64,000 bases of DNA. Source: Flavobacterium akiainvivens. GTDB taxonomy: Bacteria; Bacteroidota; Bacteroidia; Flavobacteriales; Flavobacteriaceae. The DNA lies in contig NZ_LIYD01000005.1 of the NCBI RefSeq assembly GCF_001278115.1, forward strand, positions 1,432,551 through 1,496,550, given 5' to 3'. Positions 1-8,291 of the stretch are shown piece by piece (positions within the stretch are counted from its first letter, which is position 1; every line of letters begins with the position of its first letter). A program made the translations under genes and the position numbers. Under the pieces are notes generated by a model that saw nothing but the letters and a program-made list of their open reading frames with translations, was not told the DNA's origin and did no database searches.

Positions 1-1
1 C

Positions 2-64
2 TTCCTGATGCCCGAAACCAAAGGCAAATCGCTTGAAGAACTTAGCAAACAACTCATTAAATAG
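2..64 (+). CDS. C-terminal end of a sugar MFS transporter (partial)
   Basis: The last 20 codons of a gene that enters from the left edge. The tail reads PETKGKSLEEL, the signature that follows the last membrane helix of sugar-porter MFS transporters. It stops 18 bases before the GH32 gene, so it probably forms an operon with the GH32 enzyme and fructokinase and imports fructose or sucrose. The substrate is inferred from context only. Confidence 0.75.
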   Translation, partial: FLMPETKGKSLEELSKQLIK

Positions 65-82
65 CATAAACCAAACCTCAAG

Positions 83-1648
83 ATGAACACTAAAAAACTA
101 ATACTTAGCGCCATAAGCAGCATGGCTATTTTTACGGCACAGGCTCAAATACCAAAAGAGGCTGAAGAAGCCCACTACAGGCCCAACTACCACTTTACAC
201 CAAAAGCCAACTGGATGAACGACCCTAACGGCCTTTTTTATGCCGATGGCGTGTACCACCAGTATTTTCAGTACTGGCCGTATGGCAACCTGTGGGGGCC
301 TATGCACTGGGGCCATGCCACCAGCAAAGACCTTGTAACCTGGGAAGAACAGCCCATTGCCCTGTACCCTGACCGTTTTGGGTATATCTTTTCGGGCAGT
401 GCGGTATATGATGTAAACAACACCAGCGGCTTTGGCAAGGATGGCAAAATTCCGGCTATTGCCGTATTTACCTACCACGACCCCGTTAAGGCAAAGGCAG
501 GCAAGACCGATGTGGAAAGCCAGGGCATTGCCTACTCGCTCGACAACGGCCTTACCTGGACCAAGTATGACGAAGGCAACCCGGTACTTAAAAACCCCGG
601 TATACGTGATTTCCGCGACCCAAAGGTATCGTGGGACTGGCAACACAACCAATGGGTAATGATTGTAGCTGCAAAAGACCGTGCGCAGCTGTATGCATCG
701 GCCAACCTGAAGGACTGGAAATTTTTAAGTGAATTTGAAGAAAAGGTAACCCCGCACGGCGTTTGGGAATGCCCTGATTTCTTCCCGCTTACCGTAAAAG
801 GCAGTAAAGAAGTAAAGTGGGTACTGGTGCAAAGCTACAATCCCGGCGGTGTTAACGGCGGCAGCGGCACACAATATTTTATAGGCGATTTTGACGGTAC
901 TACATTCACCGTTGATAAAACCTATGCCGAGCGTTTTGCCAAAGAAAAAGGCATCTGGCTTGATTATGGGCACGATAATTATGCGGGCGTAACGTGGGGC
1001 AACTCACCTAACGAGCGCGAAAAAAAATACATGACCGCCTGGATGATAAACCTTAACTATGGCTTTGACCAGCCTACCACCATTTGGCGCGGCATGAACT
1101 CCGTGGTAAAAGAGCTGGAGCTTATAAAAGACAAAAACGGCTACAGGCTTAGCATTGCCCCTGTGGAGTCGCTTAAAAAGTATATCGCTTCAACTGAAAC
1201 GGTTAAGAAACTTTCGGTTAACAAAACCGCTACCCTGCCCACCGGTACATTAGACCTTGCAAAATCTGAAATTAACCTCGACCTCAAAGGCCTTAAAGAC
1301 GGCGCTTATACCTTTACGCTTTCTAACAAAGACGGCGAAAGCCTTAAATTTGGCCTAGACAACACCAACAAGGTATTTTTTATAGACCGTTCTCAAAGCA
1401 GCAAGGGCACTATGTTTGAAAACCGTACCGCCGACCCTGCAAAAATGCCGCTTTTTAGCGCGCAAAAGGAGGTTAGCCTTAAAATACTGTTAGACAAAAC
1501 ATCTATCGAAATATTTTACAACAACGGCGAAAGGCTCATGACCGAGATTTTCTTTCCAAATAACCCGTTTACAACCCTTACGGTAGATGGCCCGGGCACG
1601 TTTAGCATAGAAAACCTGGTTATGCACCAGTTTGATTTTAAGAAGTAG
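83..1648 (+). CDS. Glycoside hydrolase family 32 (levanase/invertase-like)
   Basis: 521 residues. A Sec signal peptide (about residues 1-21, ending AQA) precedes a five-bladed propeller domain with the three GH32 catalytic blocks: NDPNG (nucleophile Asp about 47), FRDPK (about 177-181) and WECP (acid/base Glu about 229). A C-terminal beta-sandwich runs from about residue 370. The family hydrolyses beta-fructosidic bonds in sucrose, inulin or levan, here probably in the periplasm or on the cell surface. It lies between a sugar transporter end and a fructokinase, so the set probably degrades a fructan or sucrose, imports the fructose and phosphorylates it. Exo- versus endo-action and the preferred substrate cannot be told from the sequence alone. 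Confidence 0.93.
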   Translation: MNTKKLILSAISSMAIFTAQAQIPKEAEEAHYRPNYHFTPKANWMNDPNGLFYADGVYHQYFQYWPYGNLWGPMHWGHATSKDLVTWEEQPIALYPDRFGYIFSGSAVYDVNNTSGFGKDGKIPAIAVFTYHDPVKAKAGKTDVESQGIAYSLDNGLTWTKYDEGNPVLKNPGIRDFRDPKVSWDWQHNQWVMIVAAKDRAQLYASANLKDWKFLSEFEEKVTPHGVWECPDFFPLTVKGSKEVKWVLVQSYNPGGVNGGSGTQYFIGDFDGTTFTVDKTYAERFAKEKGIWLDYGHDNYAGVTWGNSPNEREKKYMTAWMINLNYGFDQPTTIWRGMNSVVKELELIKDKNGYRLSIAPVESLKKYIASTETVKKLSVNKTATLPTGTLDLAKSEINLDLKGLKDGAYTFTLSNKDGESLKFGLDNTNKVFFIDRSQSSKGTMFENRTADPAKMPLFSAQKEVSLKILLDKTSIEIFYNNGERLMTEIFFPNNPFTTLTVDGPGTFSIENLVMHQFDFKK

Positions 1649-1673
1649 TATCTTCACGTGATTAATATATAGT

Positions 1674-2579
1674 ATGGATTCAAAAATAAAGGCCGTATCG
1701 TTTGGCGAGGTGCTGTGGGATGTTTTCGGTACCGAGAAGAAAATAGGCGGCGCCCCGCTAAACCTTGCCCTGCGCATGCAGAGCCTGGGCTGCGATGCCG
1801 CCATGATTAGCGCCATTGGCAACGACCACGACGGCCAAAATATAATAGACTACGTGCAGGGCAAAGGCCTTGACACCGCCGGTATTGTAACCGTTGAGGG
1901 CTACCCCACCGGGCTGGTACAGGTACACCTTAACGAGCACGGCAGCGCCAGTTATGATATTAGCTACCCCTCTGCATGGGATAAAATAGCCCTTAACAAA
2001 AGCGCCCGCAACCTTGCCGAAAGCGCCCACGTAATAATATACGGCAGCCTTGCCTGCCGCGATTTGGTAAGTCAACAGGCATTGGCAGAACTGCTGCAAT
2101 ACAACACGTTTAAGGTGTTTGATGTTAACCTGCGCAAGCCGCACTACAGCCTTGAAACCCTTAAAACACTGATGCAACCGGCAGATTTTATCAAGTTTAA
2201 CGATGATGAGCTGCTGGAAATCGCGGCGGCATTGGGTTCAACTTCCGATAGTCTGGAAGAAAATATACACTACGTATACAAATGGCTCAACAAGGCTGAT
2301 GTAAAAGGCATTTGCGTTACTCGTGGGGCACACGGCGCGCTCTTATTTTGGGAGGGACAGCTGTATGACAACGGCGGCTACAAAGTAACCGTTGCCGATA
2401 CCGTAGGCGCGGGCGACTCATTCCTGGCAACGCTGATTATGAAACTGCTAAGCGGCCTGCCACCCCACAAAGCGCTTGATTATGCCTGTGCCATGGGCGC
2501 TCTTGTGGCGGCATCGCCCGGGGCAAACCCACATATTGAAGACACACAGGTAGAAAACTTGATTGCAAACGGGCAATAA
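1674..2579 (+). CDS. Fructokinase, PfkB family carbohydrate kinase
   Basis: 301 residues, a normal length for a PfkB sugar kinase. The N-terminal part has the glycine-rich GGAPLNLA segment. The C-terminal signature DTVGAGDSF (about residues 240-250) contains the catalytic Asp and the anion hole. It would phosphorylate fructose released by the upstream GH32 enzyme, using ATP in the cytoplasm. It starts 25 bases after the GH32 stop and is followed by a strong terminator, so it closes the fructan operon. Fructose is assigned from the neighbours; the family also includes ribokinases and other sugar kinases. Confidence 0.88.
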   Translation: MDSKIKAVSFGEVLWDVFGTEKKIGGAPLNLALRMQSLGCDAAMISAIGNDHDGQNIIDYVQGKGLDTAGIVTVEGYPTGLVQVHLNEHGSASYDISYPSAWDKIALNKSARNLAESAHVIIYGSLACRDLVSQQALAELLQYNTFKVFDVNLRKPHYSLETLKTLMQPADFIKFNDDELLEIAAALGSTSDSLEENIHYVYKWLNKADVKGICVTRGAHGALLFWEGQLYDNGGYKVTVADTVGAGDSFLATLIMKLLSGLPPHKALDYACAMGALVAASPGANPHIEDTQVENLIANGQ

Positions 2580-2584
2580 AAATC

Positions 2585-2623
2585 AAAAGGAGATTGTAAG
2601 AATAACAATCTCCTTTTATTTTT
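2585..2623 (+). terminator. Rho-independent terminator of the fructan operon
   Basis: A perfect 13-bp stem (AAAAGGAGATTGT at 2585-2597 with ACAATCTCCTTTT at 2605-2617) closes a 7-base loop and is followed by ATTTTT. It begins 6 bases after the fructokinase stop codon. Confidence 0.93.
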
Positions 2624-2624
2624 G
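2594..2624 (+). promoter_or_regulatory. Candidate promoter of the sigma/FecR operon, overlapping the terminator
   Basis: TTG at 2594-2596, a 20-base spacer, and TATTTTTG at 2617-2624 match the Bacteroidetes -33/-7 pattern (TTG, TAnnTTTG). The -33 element lies in the left arm of the terminator and the -7 element uses its T-tract. It is about 55 bases upstream of the chosen sigma factor start. T-rich terminator tails can resemble the -7 box by chance. Confidence 0.5.
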
Positions 2625-2678
2625 CATCAATATTTTTTGGCCCGCATACTTTATTTTAAAGTAGTGAGTTATGTACGT

Positions 2679-3188
2679 ATGGAAAACAGCAAACTTGTAA
2701 AAAAACTCAGACAAGGCGACCAAAAAGCCTACAAAGAGGTCTACATGGCCTACTTTGACCGTCTGGTGCAGGTTGCAAAAAAGTTTGACTTTAAGTTCCT
2801 TACCCCGCAGGACCTGGTTCAGGAAACCTTTCTGCACCTCTACAAACAGCGCGATTTACTAAAAGAAGATGTTTTGTTTGATAAGCAGCTTTTCGTTATC
2901 TGCAAAAACCTGATTATAAACCATCTTAACCGCGAAAACAAGGTTATTCCGCTCGACCCGCATAAATTTTCGCTTCCGGAAGAAGAAACCACACAGCCTG
3001 ATTTTGAAACCCAAAGAAACAGGCTAAACCACCTGCTGGAACAGCTGCCGGAGCAGCAGCGCAAAATATTTACACTGCACAAGCTGGACAACTACTCCTA
3101 TCGTGAAATAGCTGAAATTACTAACCTTTCAGAGAAAACAATAGCCAACCACATTTACCTCGCCACAAAATTTATAAAAAATAGTTAG
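2679..3188 (+). CDS. ECF-type RNA polymerase sigma-70 factor
   Basis: 169 residues from the chosen ATG (MENSKL). An in-frame upstream start at 2622 would lie inside the candidate promoter. Region 2 is at about residues 10-75 (FDRLVQVAK..., TPQDLVQETFLHLY). Region 4 is at about 110-165, with the helix-turn-helix QLPEQQRKIFTLH...NYSYREIAEITNLSEKTIANHIY. The family directs RNA polymerase to a small regulon and is held inactive by an anti-sigma factor. The FecR-type gene two positions downstream is the expected partner and the STN-domain TonB receptor the expected surface sensor, as in the FecI/FecR/FecA arrangement. Confidence 0.92.
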   Translation: MENSKLVKKLRQGDQKAYKEVYMAYFDRLVQVAKKFDFKFLTPQDLVQETFLHLYKQRDLLKEDVLFDKQLFVICKNLIINHLNRENKVIPLDPHKFSLPEEETTQPDFETQRNRLNHLLEQLPEQQRKIFTLHKLDNYSYREIAEITNLSEKTIANHIYLATKFIKNS

Positions 3189-3243
3189 CCTTTCATTAGG
3201 AACTTTTTTCTGCCCGTTTGTTATACCCTAAAATAACAGCAAC

Positions 3244-3453
3244 ATGGGGCTTGAAATCTTTAAAACTAACGTTACCACACAGCAACAGGCAGACTACCTG
3301 CTGTTGCTTTTGCGCCAGCGCATATCTGACGGTATTATTTATTTCTACCCGCAAGGCACGGTGCATACCTGCCACATACAAACCAACCGGGACATTACAG
3401 ATATAGCCTGTGCCTTTTTTAACAAGGAAGGGTTTGACTGCCAGAAACTTTAA
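3244..3453 (+). CDS. Small protein with a predicted ferredoxin/HMA-like fold
   Basis: 69 residues, no confident family match. The pattern looks like beta-alpha-beta-beta-alpha-beta: EIFKTNV, then a helix (TQQQADYLLLLLRQRI), GIIYFY, VHTCHIQT, a helix (DITDIACAFFNKEG) and a final strand. This resembles a heavy-metal-associated or ferredoxin-like domain, but it lacks the CxxC metal motif. It sits between the sigma factor (55 bases upstream) and the FecR gene (11 bases downstream) on the same strand, so it is probably co-transcribed. A role in the sigma/anti-sigma circuit is possible but not shown. Confidence 0.75.
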   Translation: MGLEIFKTNVTTQQQADYLLLLLRQRISDGIIYFYPQGTVHTCHIQTNRDITDIACAFFNKEGFDCQKL

Positions 3454-3464
3454 AAAAACATACC

Positions 3465-4301
3465 ATGGACGAAAAAGACATTGAGAAGAAGATGCAGGAA
3501 GCCTGGAACGCCCCGGTAACTGAACAGCCGCAAGGCGATAAAGAGGCACTATGGCAGCAGTTTGCAGCAGAGGCTTTCCCGGCCAGGAAAAAGCGCAGGC
3601 TACTGTTATACCCTGTGGCAGCGGTGCTTGCCGTAGCGCTGTGCATTACGGCTTATTTTTCGCAAAACGGCACAAACGGCAGCAACAATACATTGGCATA
3701 TAGCATAATAGAAAACCCGTCATCAATCATTAAAACAGTTATATTGCCCGATAGCTCGGTTGTAGAACTCGAACCCGGTGCCGAAATCCGCTACAGCGAA
3801 AAATTTGGCCAAAACCGCAAAGTAGCGCTAACCGGCCATGCTTTCTTTAATGTAAAAAAAGACAAACAACACCCGTTTAGCGTGGCTTGTGGCGCAACAA
3901 CCACAACCGTACTGGGCACCTGCTTTACCATAAATGGCACTGTAAACAACACCGTGCAGGTAAACCTGTATGAGGGCCGCGTGCAAATGACCGTTAAAGG
4001 CAACAACAGCAGCTGGATACTATCGCCCGGGGAAGAATTTGTATACAAAAATGGCAAGGCATCTGTTGAAGCATTTAGCCGTTTCCGCGATTTTAATGAT
4101 ACCGAACTGAACACCATAATAGCCTATATTAAAGACACATACGGCTATACTACCCATATACCCGCAGAATACCTTCAGAAAAAAATCACGCTGCGGCTGA
4201 ATAAAAAGGAGAACCTTGAGAATGTAGTGGGCATTATTGCCCAGATGTATGACTTAAAACCAACTATAGATGAAAAAACAAAGAAGATAACCCTACAGTA
4301 A
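3465..4301 (+). CDS. FecR-family anti-sigma factor
   Basis: 278 residues. The cytoplasmic N-terminus (about 1-45) is short, followed by basic KKRR and one membrane segment at about residues 46-65 (LLLYPVAAVLAVALCITAYF). The periplasmic FecR domain (about 85-195) has the typical VVELEPGAEIRYSE...LTGHAFFNVKKD pattern. A C-terminal DUF4974-type domain follows (KKITLRLNKKENLENVVGII). The family binds its ECF sigma factor inside the cell and receives a signal from a TonB receptor outside. The sigma factor is just upstream and the receptor just downstream. The start ATG is 11 bases after the small upstream gene. Confidence 0.9.
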   Translation: MDEKDIEKKMQEAWNAPVTEQPQGDKEALWQQFAAEAFPARKKRRLLLYPVAAVLAVALCITAYFSQNGTNGSNNTLAYSIIENPSSIIKTVILPDSSVVELEPGAEIRYSEKFGQNRKVALTGHAFFNVKKDKQHPFSVACGATTTTVLGTCFTINGTVNNTVQVNLYEGRVQMTVKGNNSSWILSPGEEFVYKNGKASVEAFSRFRDFNDTELNTIIAYIKDTYGYTTHIPAEYLQKKITLRLNKKENLENVVGIIAQMYDLKPTIDEKTKKITLQ

Positions 4302-4399
4302 AAACGCAAAAGGATGATAGCCGCGAAACTAAACATCCTTTCCTGATTAAAACAGAGTCTCGAAAACCCTCTTAACCTATTTCAAAAGTACAAAAATTT

Positions 4400-7018
4400 A
4401 TGAAGCATTTATTTTCAGCATGCTTTTTACTCTTTAGCCTGGGCATTTTTGCACAGCAGGTAAACCTTACCTTAGCTAAAGGTGCCACTTTAAAGGAAAT
4501 ATTTGGCAAGATTGAGCAGCAAACCGATTATAAGTTTGCCTTTACAGACCAGATAGACCTTACCCAGAAATACACAGGCGAAAACATTAGCCTTAAAGGT
4601 GCAACCATTAAGCAGGTGCTTGATGTGCTGGGTAAAAACCTTCCGTTTAAATTTGACACCATTGGCAACAACATAACCGTAAAGCGCACAGGTACAGGAG
4701 CTAAAAAGCAGGGTTCTTACATACTTTCAGGAACTGTTTTAGACGACAAGCAGGAAACCGTGGTGGCAGCCAGCATTCACATTGTAGAAACAGATGCATG
4801 GATTAGCACCGATGAAAACGGCAGGTTTTCTGCAACACTCCCCGCCGGGGATTACACACTGGAAACCAGCTATATTGGCCTTGCAAAGCACAGCCAGAAG
4901 GTTAGCCTTTCTAAAAATACCAACATAAGCATTGGCATGAGGGAAGACGCCGAAACCCTTGATGAGCTGGTTATAGCCCAAAACACAAAGGCGGTAGACA
5001 TCCGCAAGCCGCAAATGAGCGTTAACAGCCTTACCACTGCCGAAATCAAGCAGATACCGGTGGCCATGGGCGAACCCGATGTTTTAAAATCGCTCATGAC
5101 GCTGCCCGGTGTTACCAATGCCGGCGAGCTGTCTTCGGGTATAAATGTGCGCGGTGGTGCCGCAGACCAAAACCTGGTACTGCTGGACAACACCCCTATT
5201 TACAGCGATTCGCATATGTTTGGGTTCTTCTCGGTTTTTAATGCCGATGCCGTTAAAAGCCTTGACCTGTATAAAGGCGGCATACCCTCTAAATTTGGCG
5301 GCAGGGTATCATCTATATTAGATGTGCACCAGCAACCGGGCATTAACGACAGCCTCAGGTTTAACGGCGGTATAGGCCTTATATCAAGCAAGTTACTGGT
5401 TGAAGGCCCCGTGCAGCGCGACAAGAGTTCGTTTATGGTGGCAGGCCGCACCTCTTATGCCCACCTGTTCCTTAAGTTGGCCGATAACAACAACTCGGCT
5501 ATGTTTTATGACATCAACGCCCGTTTTAACCAGAAGATTAACGACAACAACAGCCTGCATTTTTCGGGCTACCTGGGCAGCGATGTGTTTGATATAGGCA
5601 ACAACTTTACCAGCAGCTACGGCAATGCCATGGCTACACTTAACTGGAAGCACTCTTTTTCAGACAACCTTAAAACTGCCTTACAGGTGTTTTACAGCGA
5701 TTACAAGTTTAAGGTAGGTATTGATTCTGAAGGTCTTGACTGGGATAGCGGCATTGCTACCTACGGCCTTAAGTATGACTGGCTGCACAAGCTGGGCGAA
5801 AAAACAAGCCTTAACTATGGTATTGAAACCACGTATTATGACTTTAATCCCGGCACCCTGCGCCCGTTAAGGGAAGACTCTCAGTTTAACTACCAGCAGT
5901 TTCAAAAAAAGCACGCCCTTGAGCCATCGGCCTATCTTGATATAGAACAGGAAATTACCGAAAAGCTAAACCTGCGCTATGGCGTGCGCTACAGTATGTT
6001 CTATCGCTTTGGCCAGGAGGAAGTTAACATTTATCAAAACAATAACCCTGTACTCTACAACCCTACATTTGGCATTTATGAAGAAGCCGACCCAATAGGT
6101 ACCCTAAGCTACGGCCGTGGCGATAAAATTGCCAGCTTTGATAACTTTGAGCCCCGTGCCGCGCTGTCGTACACCATTAATGACGACCAGTCTGTTAAGG
6201 CCAGCTACAACCGTATGGCGCAGTACCTGCACATTATTGCCAACACGCAGTCTCCGCTACCTATGAACATCTGGACACCCAGCGGGCCGCACATAAAGCC
6301 TCAATTGCTTGACCAGTATGCACTTGGGTACTTCAGGAATTTCAACAACAAAGAGTATTCGCTTGAAACCGAGGTGTTTTACAAAACCATCCAGAACCGT
6401 ATTGACTATGTAGACGGGGCAGATATTTTTGCTAACGAAAAGATTGAAACCGTGCTGCTTAACGGCAAAGCAAGGTCTTACGGGCTTGAGGTTTTGTTCC
6501 GTAAAAACACAGGGGTGTTTACCGGATGGGTATCCTACACCCTGTCGAGGGCTGAGCAAAAAACGGCCGGCAGGACACCCGAAGAACCCGGCGTTGCCAA
6601 TGGCGACTGGTACCTTTCTGCCCACGATAAGCTTCATAATCTGAACATTACGGGCAATTATGACTACAACCCTAAGTGGTCGTTCAGCGCTAACTTTACG
6701 CTGCAGTCAGGCCGCCCGGTAACCTTCCCTAACGGCTATTTTGATTTTGGCGGCATACAGGTGCCCAACTATTCTGAACGTAATAAAGACCGCCTTCCGG
6801 CCTACCACCACCTTGATGTGGCGGCCACCTACACCCCAAAACCCGATAAGAAAAAGGGCTGGCAAAGCCAGTGGGTATTCAGTATTTACAACCTGTACGG
6901 CCGCAAAAACGCTGCATCCATAAGCTTTGGCGCTAACGAAGATACCGGCGTAAACGAAGCCACCCGCCTTTCAATATTTGGCATAATACCAAGTGTTTCT
7001 TACAACTTTAAATTCTAA
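4400..7018 (+). CDS. TonB-dependent outer-membrane receptor with STN signalling domain
   Basis: 872 residues. A signal peptide (about 1-18) is followed by an STN (secretin/TonB short N-terminal) domain at about 22-95, a carboxypeptidase-regulatory-like beta-sandwich (about 105-185), a plug domain (about 195-310, with GINVRGGAADQNLVLLDNTPIY) and a 22-strand-type barrel ending in the aromatic-rich YNFKF. STN domains pass substrate occupancy to a FecR anti-sigma factor, which fits the upstream genes. The DUF4249 lipoprotein 5 bases downstream is the usual partner of such receptors in Bacteroidota. The ligand is unknown. The gap before the start (98 bases) shows no clear promoter. Confidence 0.92.
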   Translation: MKHLFSACFLLFSLGIFAQQVNLTLAKGATLKEIFGKIEQQTDYKFAFTDQIDLTQKYTGENISLKGATIKQVLDVLGKNLPFKFDTIGNNITVKRTGTGAKKQGSYILSGTVLDDKQETVVAASIHIVETDAWISTDENGRFSATLPAGDYTLETSYIGLAKHSQKVSLSKNTNISIGMREDAETLDELVIAQNTKAVDIRKPQMSVNSLTTAEIKQIPVAMGEPDVLKSLMTLPGVTNAGELSSGINVRGGAADQNLVLLDNTPIYSDSHMFGFFSVFNADAVKSLDLYKGGIPSKFGGRVSSILDVHQQPGINDSLRFNGGIGLISSKLLVEGPVQRDKSSFMVAGRTSYAHLFLKLADNNNSAMFYDINARFNQKINDNNSLHFSGYLGSDVFDIGNNFTSSYGNAMATLNWKHSFSDNLKTALQVFYSDYKFKVGIDSEGLDWDSGIATYGLKYDWLHKLGEKTSLNYGIETTYYDFNPGTLRPLREDSQFNYQQFQKKHALEPSAYLDIEQEITEKLNLRYGVRYSMFYRFGQEEVNIYQNNNPVLYNPTFGIYEEADPIGTLSYGRGDKIASFDNFEPRAALSYTINDDQSVKASYNRMAQYLHIIANTQSPLPMNIWTPSGPHIKPQLLDQYALGYFRNFNNKEYSLETEVFYKTIQNRIDYVDGADIFANEKIETVLLNGKARSYGLEVLFRKNTGVFTGWVSYTLSRAEQKTAGRTPEEPGVANGDWYLSAHDKLHNLNITGNYDYNPKWSFSANFTLQSGRPVTFPNGYFDFGGIQVPNYSERNKDRLPAYHHLDVAATYTPKPDKKKGWQSQWVFSIYNLYGRKNAASISFGANEDTGVNEATRLSIFGIIPSVSYNFKF

Positions 7019-7023
7019 ATGCT

Positions 7024-7854
7024 ATGAAAAAGAAGAATATAACCCTACAGAAACTACAAGTTATAGTACTGATATTGTCGTGTTTAGGGCTGTTTTCGTG
7101 TGAAGACGTTATCCAGGCCGACCTCGATACCGGCGAAGCCAAGCTGGTGGTTGATGCCGAAATACTGTGGCAAAAGGGCACCGATGGCGCCGTGCAAACC
7201 GTAAAATTAAGCCGTATGGCGGGTTATTATGTCCCTGCAACGCCTAAAGTATCTGGTGCACAGGTATATATAGAAAACAGTACGGGCACCCAGTTTGCCT
7301 TTCCGGAGGTGGAACCCGGCGTGTACACCTGTACCAACTTCGTCCCTGCGCTTAACGAAACCTATACGCTGCACGTAACCGTTGATGGTGAGGTATTTAC
7401 AGCCACCGAAACCCTTATGCCGGTAACTGAAATACACAACCTTATACAGGATGCCGATGGCGGCTTTACCGGAGACGAAATGGAGGTAGCCATCTACTTT
7501 AACGACCCGGCCAACCAGCCTAACTACTACTTAATCAGCTTTATAACACCTACATTGGCCTACCCTGATTATGAGCTTACCGATGACGGGCTTACCGACG
7601 GCAACGAGCTAAAGGCCGATTACAGCCACGAAGATCTAGTGGCAGGCGATTCTGTACAGATAACATTAAGGGGCATATCGCACCCGTTTTACAACTATAT
7701 GAACCTGATTCTCAGCGCAGCAGACTCGAACCCTTTTGCCACACCACCGGCTAATATTAAAGGTAATGTGCTCAACCAGGATGCTAACGGCAGCGAGGCC
7801 CTGGGCTACTTCAGGTTGTGCGAATCAGACTACAGGGATTACACCATCCAATAA
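7024..7854 (+). CDS. DUF4249 outer-membrane lipoprotein
   Basis: 276 residues. The N-terminus is a lipoprotein signal with lipobox LFSC (Cys about 26). The remainder has the beta-rich layout of DUF4249 proteins (VVDAEILW..., VKLSRMAGYYVPATPKVSGAQVYIEN...). DUF4249 genes regularly follow STN-type TonB receptors in Bacteroidota, and this one starts 5 bases after such a receptor, so the two probably form one surface uptake complex. The function of DUF4249 is not established. A terminator follows about 30 bases downstream. Confidence 0.85.
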   Translation: MKKKNITLQKLQVIVLILSCLGLFSCEDVIQADLDTGEAKLVVDAEILWQKGTDGAVQTVKLSRMAGYYVPATPKVSGAQVYIENSTGTQFAFPEVEPGVYTCTNFVPALNETYTLHVTVDGEVFTATETLMPVTEIHNLIQDADGGFTGDEMEVAIYFNDPANQPNYYLISFITPTLAYPDYELTDDGLTDGNELKADYSHEDLVAGDSVQITLRGISHPFYNYMNLILSAADSNPFATPPANIKGNVLNQDANGSEALGYFRLCESDYRDYTIQ

Positions 7855-7884
7855 AATTTTAGTTTCAAAGTTAGGTTAGTTTTA

Positions 7885-7915
7885 AGCTGTCCCAAATTTT
7901 TTTGGGGCAGTTTTT
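7885..7915 (+). terminator. Terminator after the DUF4249 gene
   Basis: CTGTCCCAAA (7887-7896) pairs with TTTGGGGCAG (7901-7910) with one G-U pair, a 4-base T loop and a TTTTT tail. From here to the his promoter (7916-8058) I see no gene. Confidence 0.85.
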
Positions 7916-8058
7916 GTTTGTTTCTGGGTGCAAAAAAGTGCTTAATTTTTCACTTTCGGACTTCATTTTCACGGTGTGAAATATCAAAACGGGTTCGGGA
8001 TAAAAATCGGTCTTCTGAAATTCACAAAATACAATTAAATTGTAAAATTTTATGCCAA

Positions 8059-8091
8059 TTGTTTTGCCAATAAAAATAATTGATATATTTG
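8059..8091 (+). promoter_or_regulatory. his operon promoter
   Basis: TATATTTG at 8084-8091 matches the Bacteroidetes -7 box TAnnTTTG. Candidate -33 TTG elements are at 8059-8061 (22-base spacer) and 8064-8066 (17-base spacer). The start of transcription would fall at about 8098, roughly 16 bases before the leader-peptide ATG. Confidence 0.7.
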
Positions 8092-8113
8092 CCCTGTTAC
8101 AAAAAACCAAATA

Positions 8114-8176
8114 ATGATTTTTAATCAGCTACATCATCATCATTTTCACACTGGCTCAAATGCGAGAAGAAAATGA
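8114..8176 (+). CDS. hisL: His operon leader peptide with four tandem His codons
   Basis: A 20-residue open frame starts 16 bases after the predicted transcription start. It contains four consecutive His codons (8132-8143) and a fifth after one Phe (8147-8149). The residues around them read NQLHHHHFHTGS. It lies directly upstream of an antiterminator/terminator pair and hisG. This is the classical design of a histidine attenuator: scarce His-tRNA stalls the ribosome on the His run and lets the biosynthetic genes be transcribed. The peptide has no other likely function. Confidence 0.9.
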   Translation: MIFNQLHHHHFHTGSNARRK

Positions 8177-8214
8177 TATGTAGTTAACTAAGATATTTTC
8201 TAAACCCGTTTGAG
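8155..8214 (+). promoter_or_regulatory. Antiterminator pairing of the his attenuator
   Basis: CTCAAATG (8155-8162, inside the leader peptide) can pair with CGTTTGAG (8207-8214), which overlaps the left arm of the terminator. A 7-bp hairpin (AGAAAAT at 8168-8174 with ATTTTCT at 8195-8201) would be enclosed. A ribosome stalled on the His codons leaves 8155-8162 free, so the antiterminator can form. A ribosome reaching the stop codon at 8174-8176 covers it, so the terminator forms. Confidence 0.7.
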
Positions 8215-8238
8215 TAAAATCAGACGGGTTTTTTATTT
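8202..8238 (+). terminator. his attenuator terminator
   Basis: AAACCCGTTTGA (8202-8213) pairs with TCAGACGGGTTT (8220-8231), 12 bp with one G-U pair, a 6-base loop and a T-rich tail. It sits between the leader peptide and hisG (start 8292). Confidence 0.9.
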
Positions 8239-8291
8239 CATAGCGCGCTCCCCCTCTTTTTTTACTCAGGCTTATTAAACAAACAATAACA

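Noticed and set aside
7871..8110. Minus-strand frame of 79 codons upstream of the his leader
   Set aside because: It overlaps a terminator and the his promoter and shows no homology.
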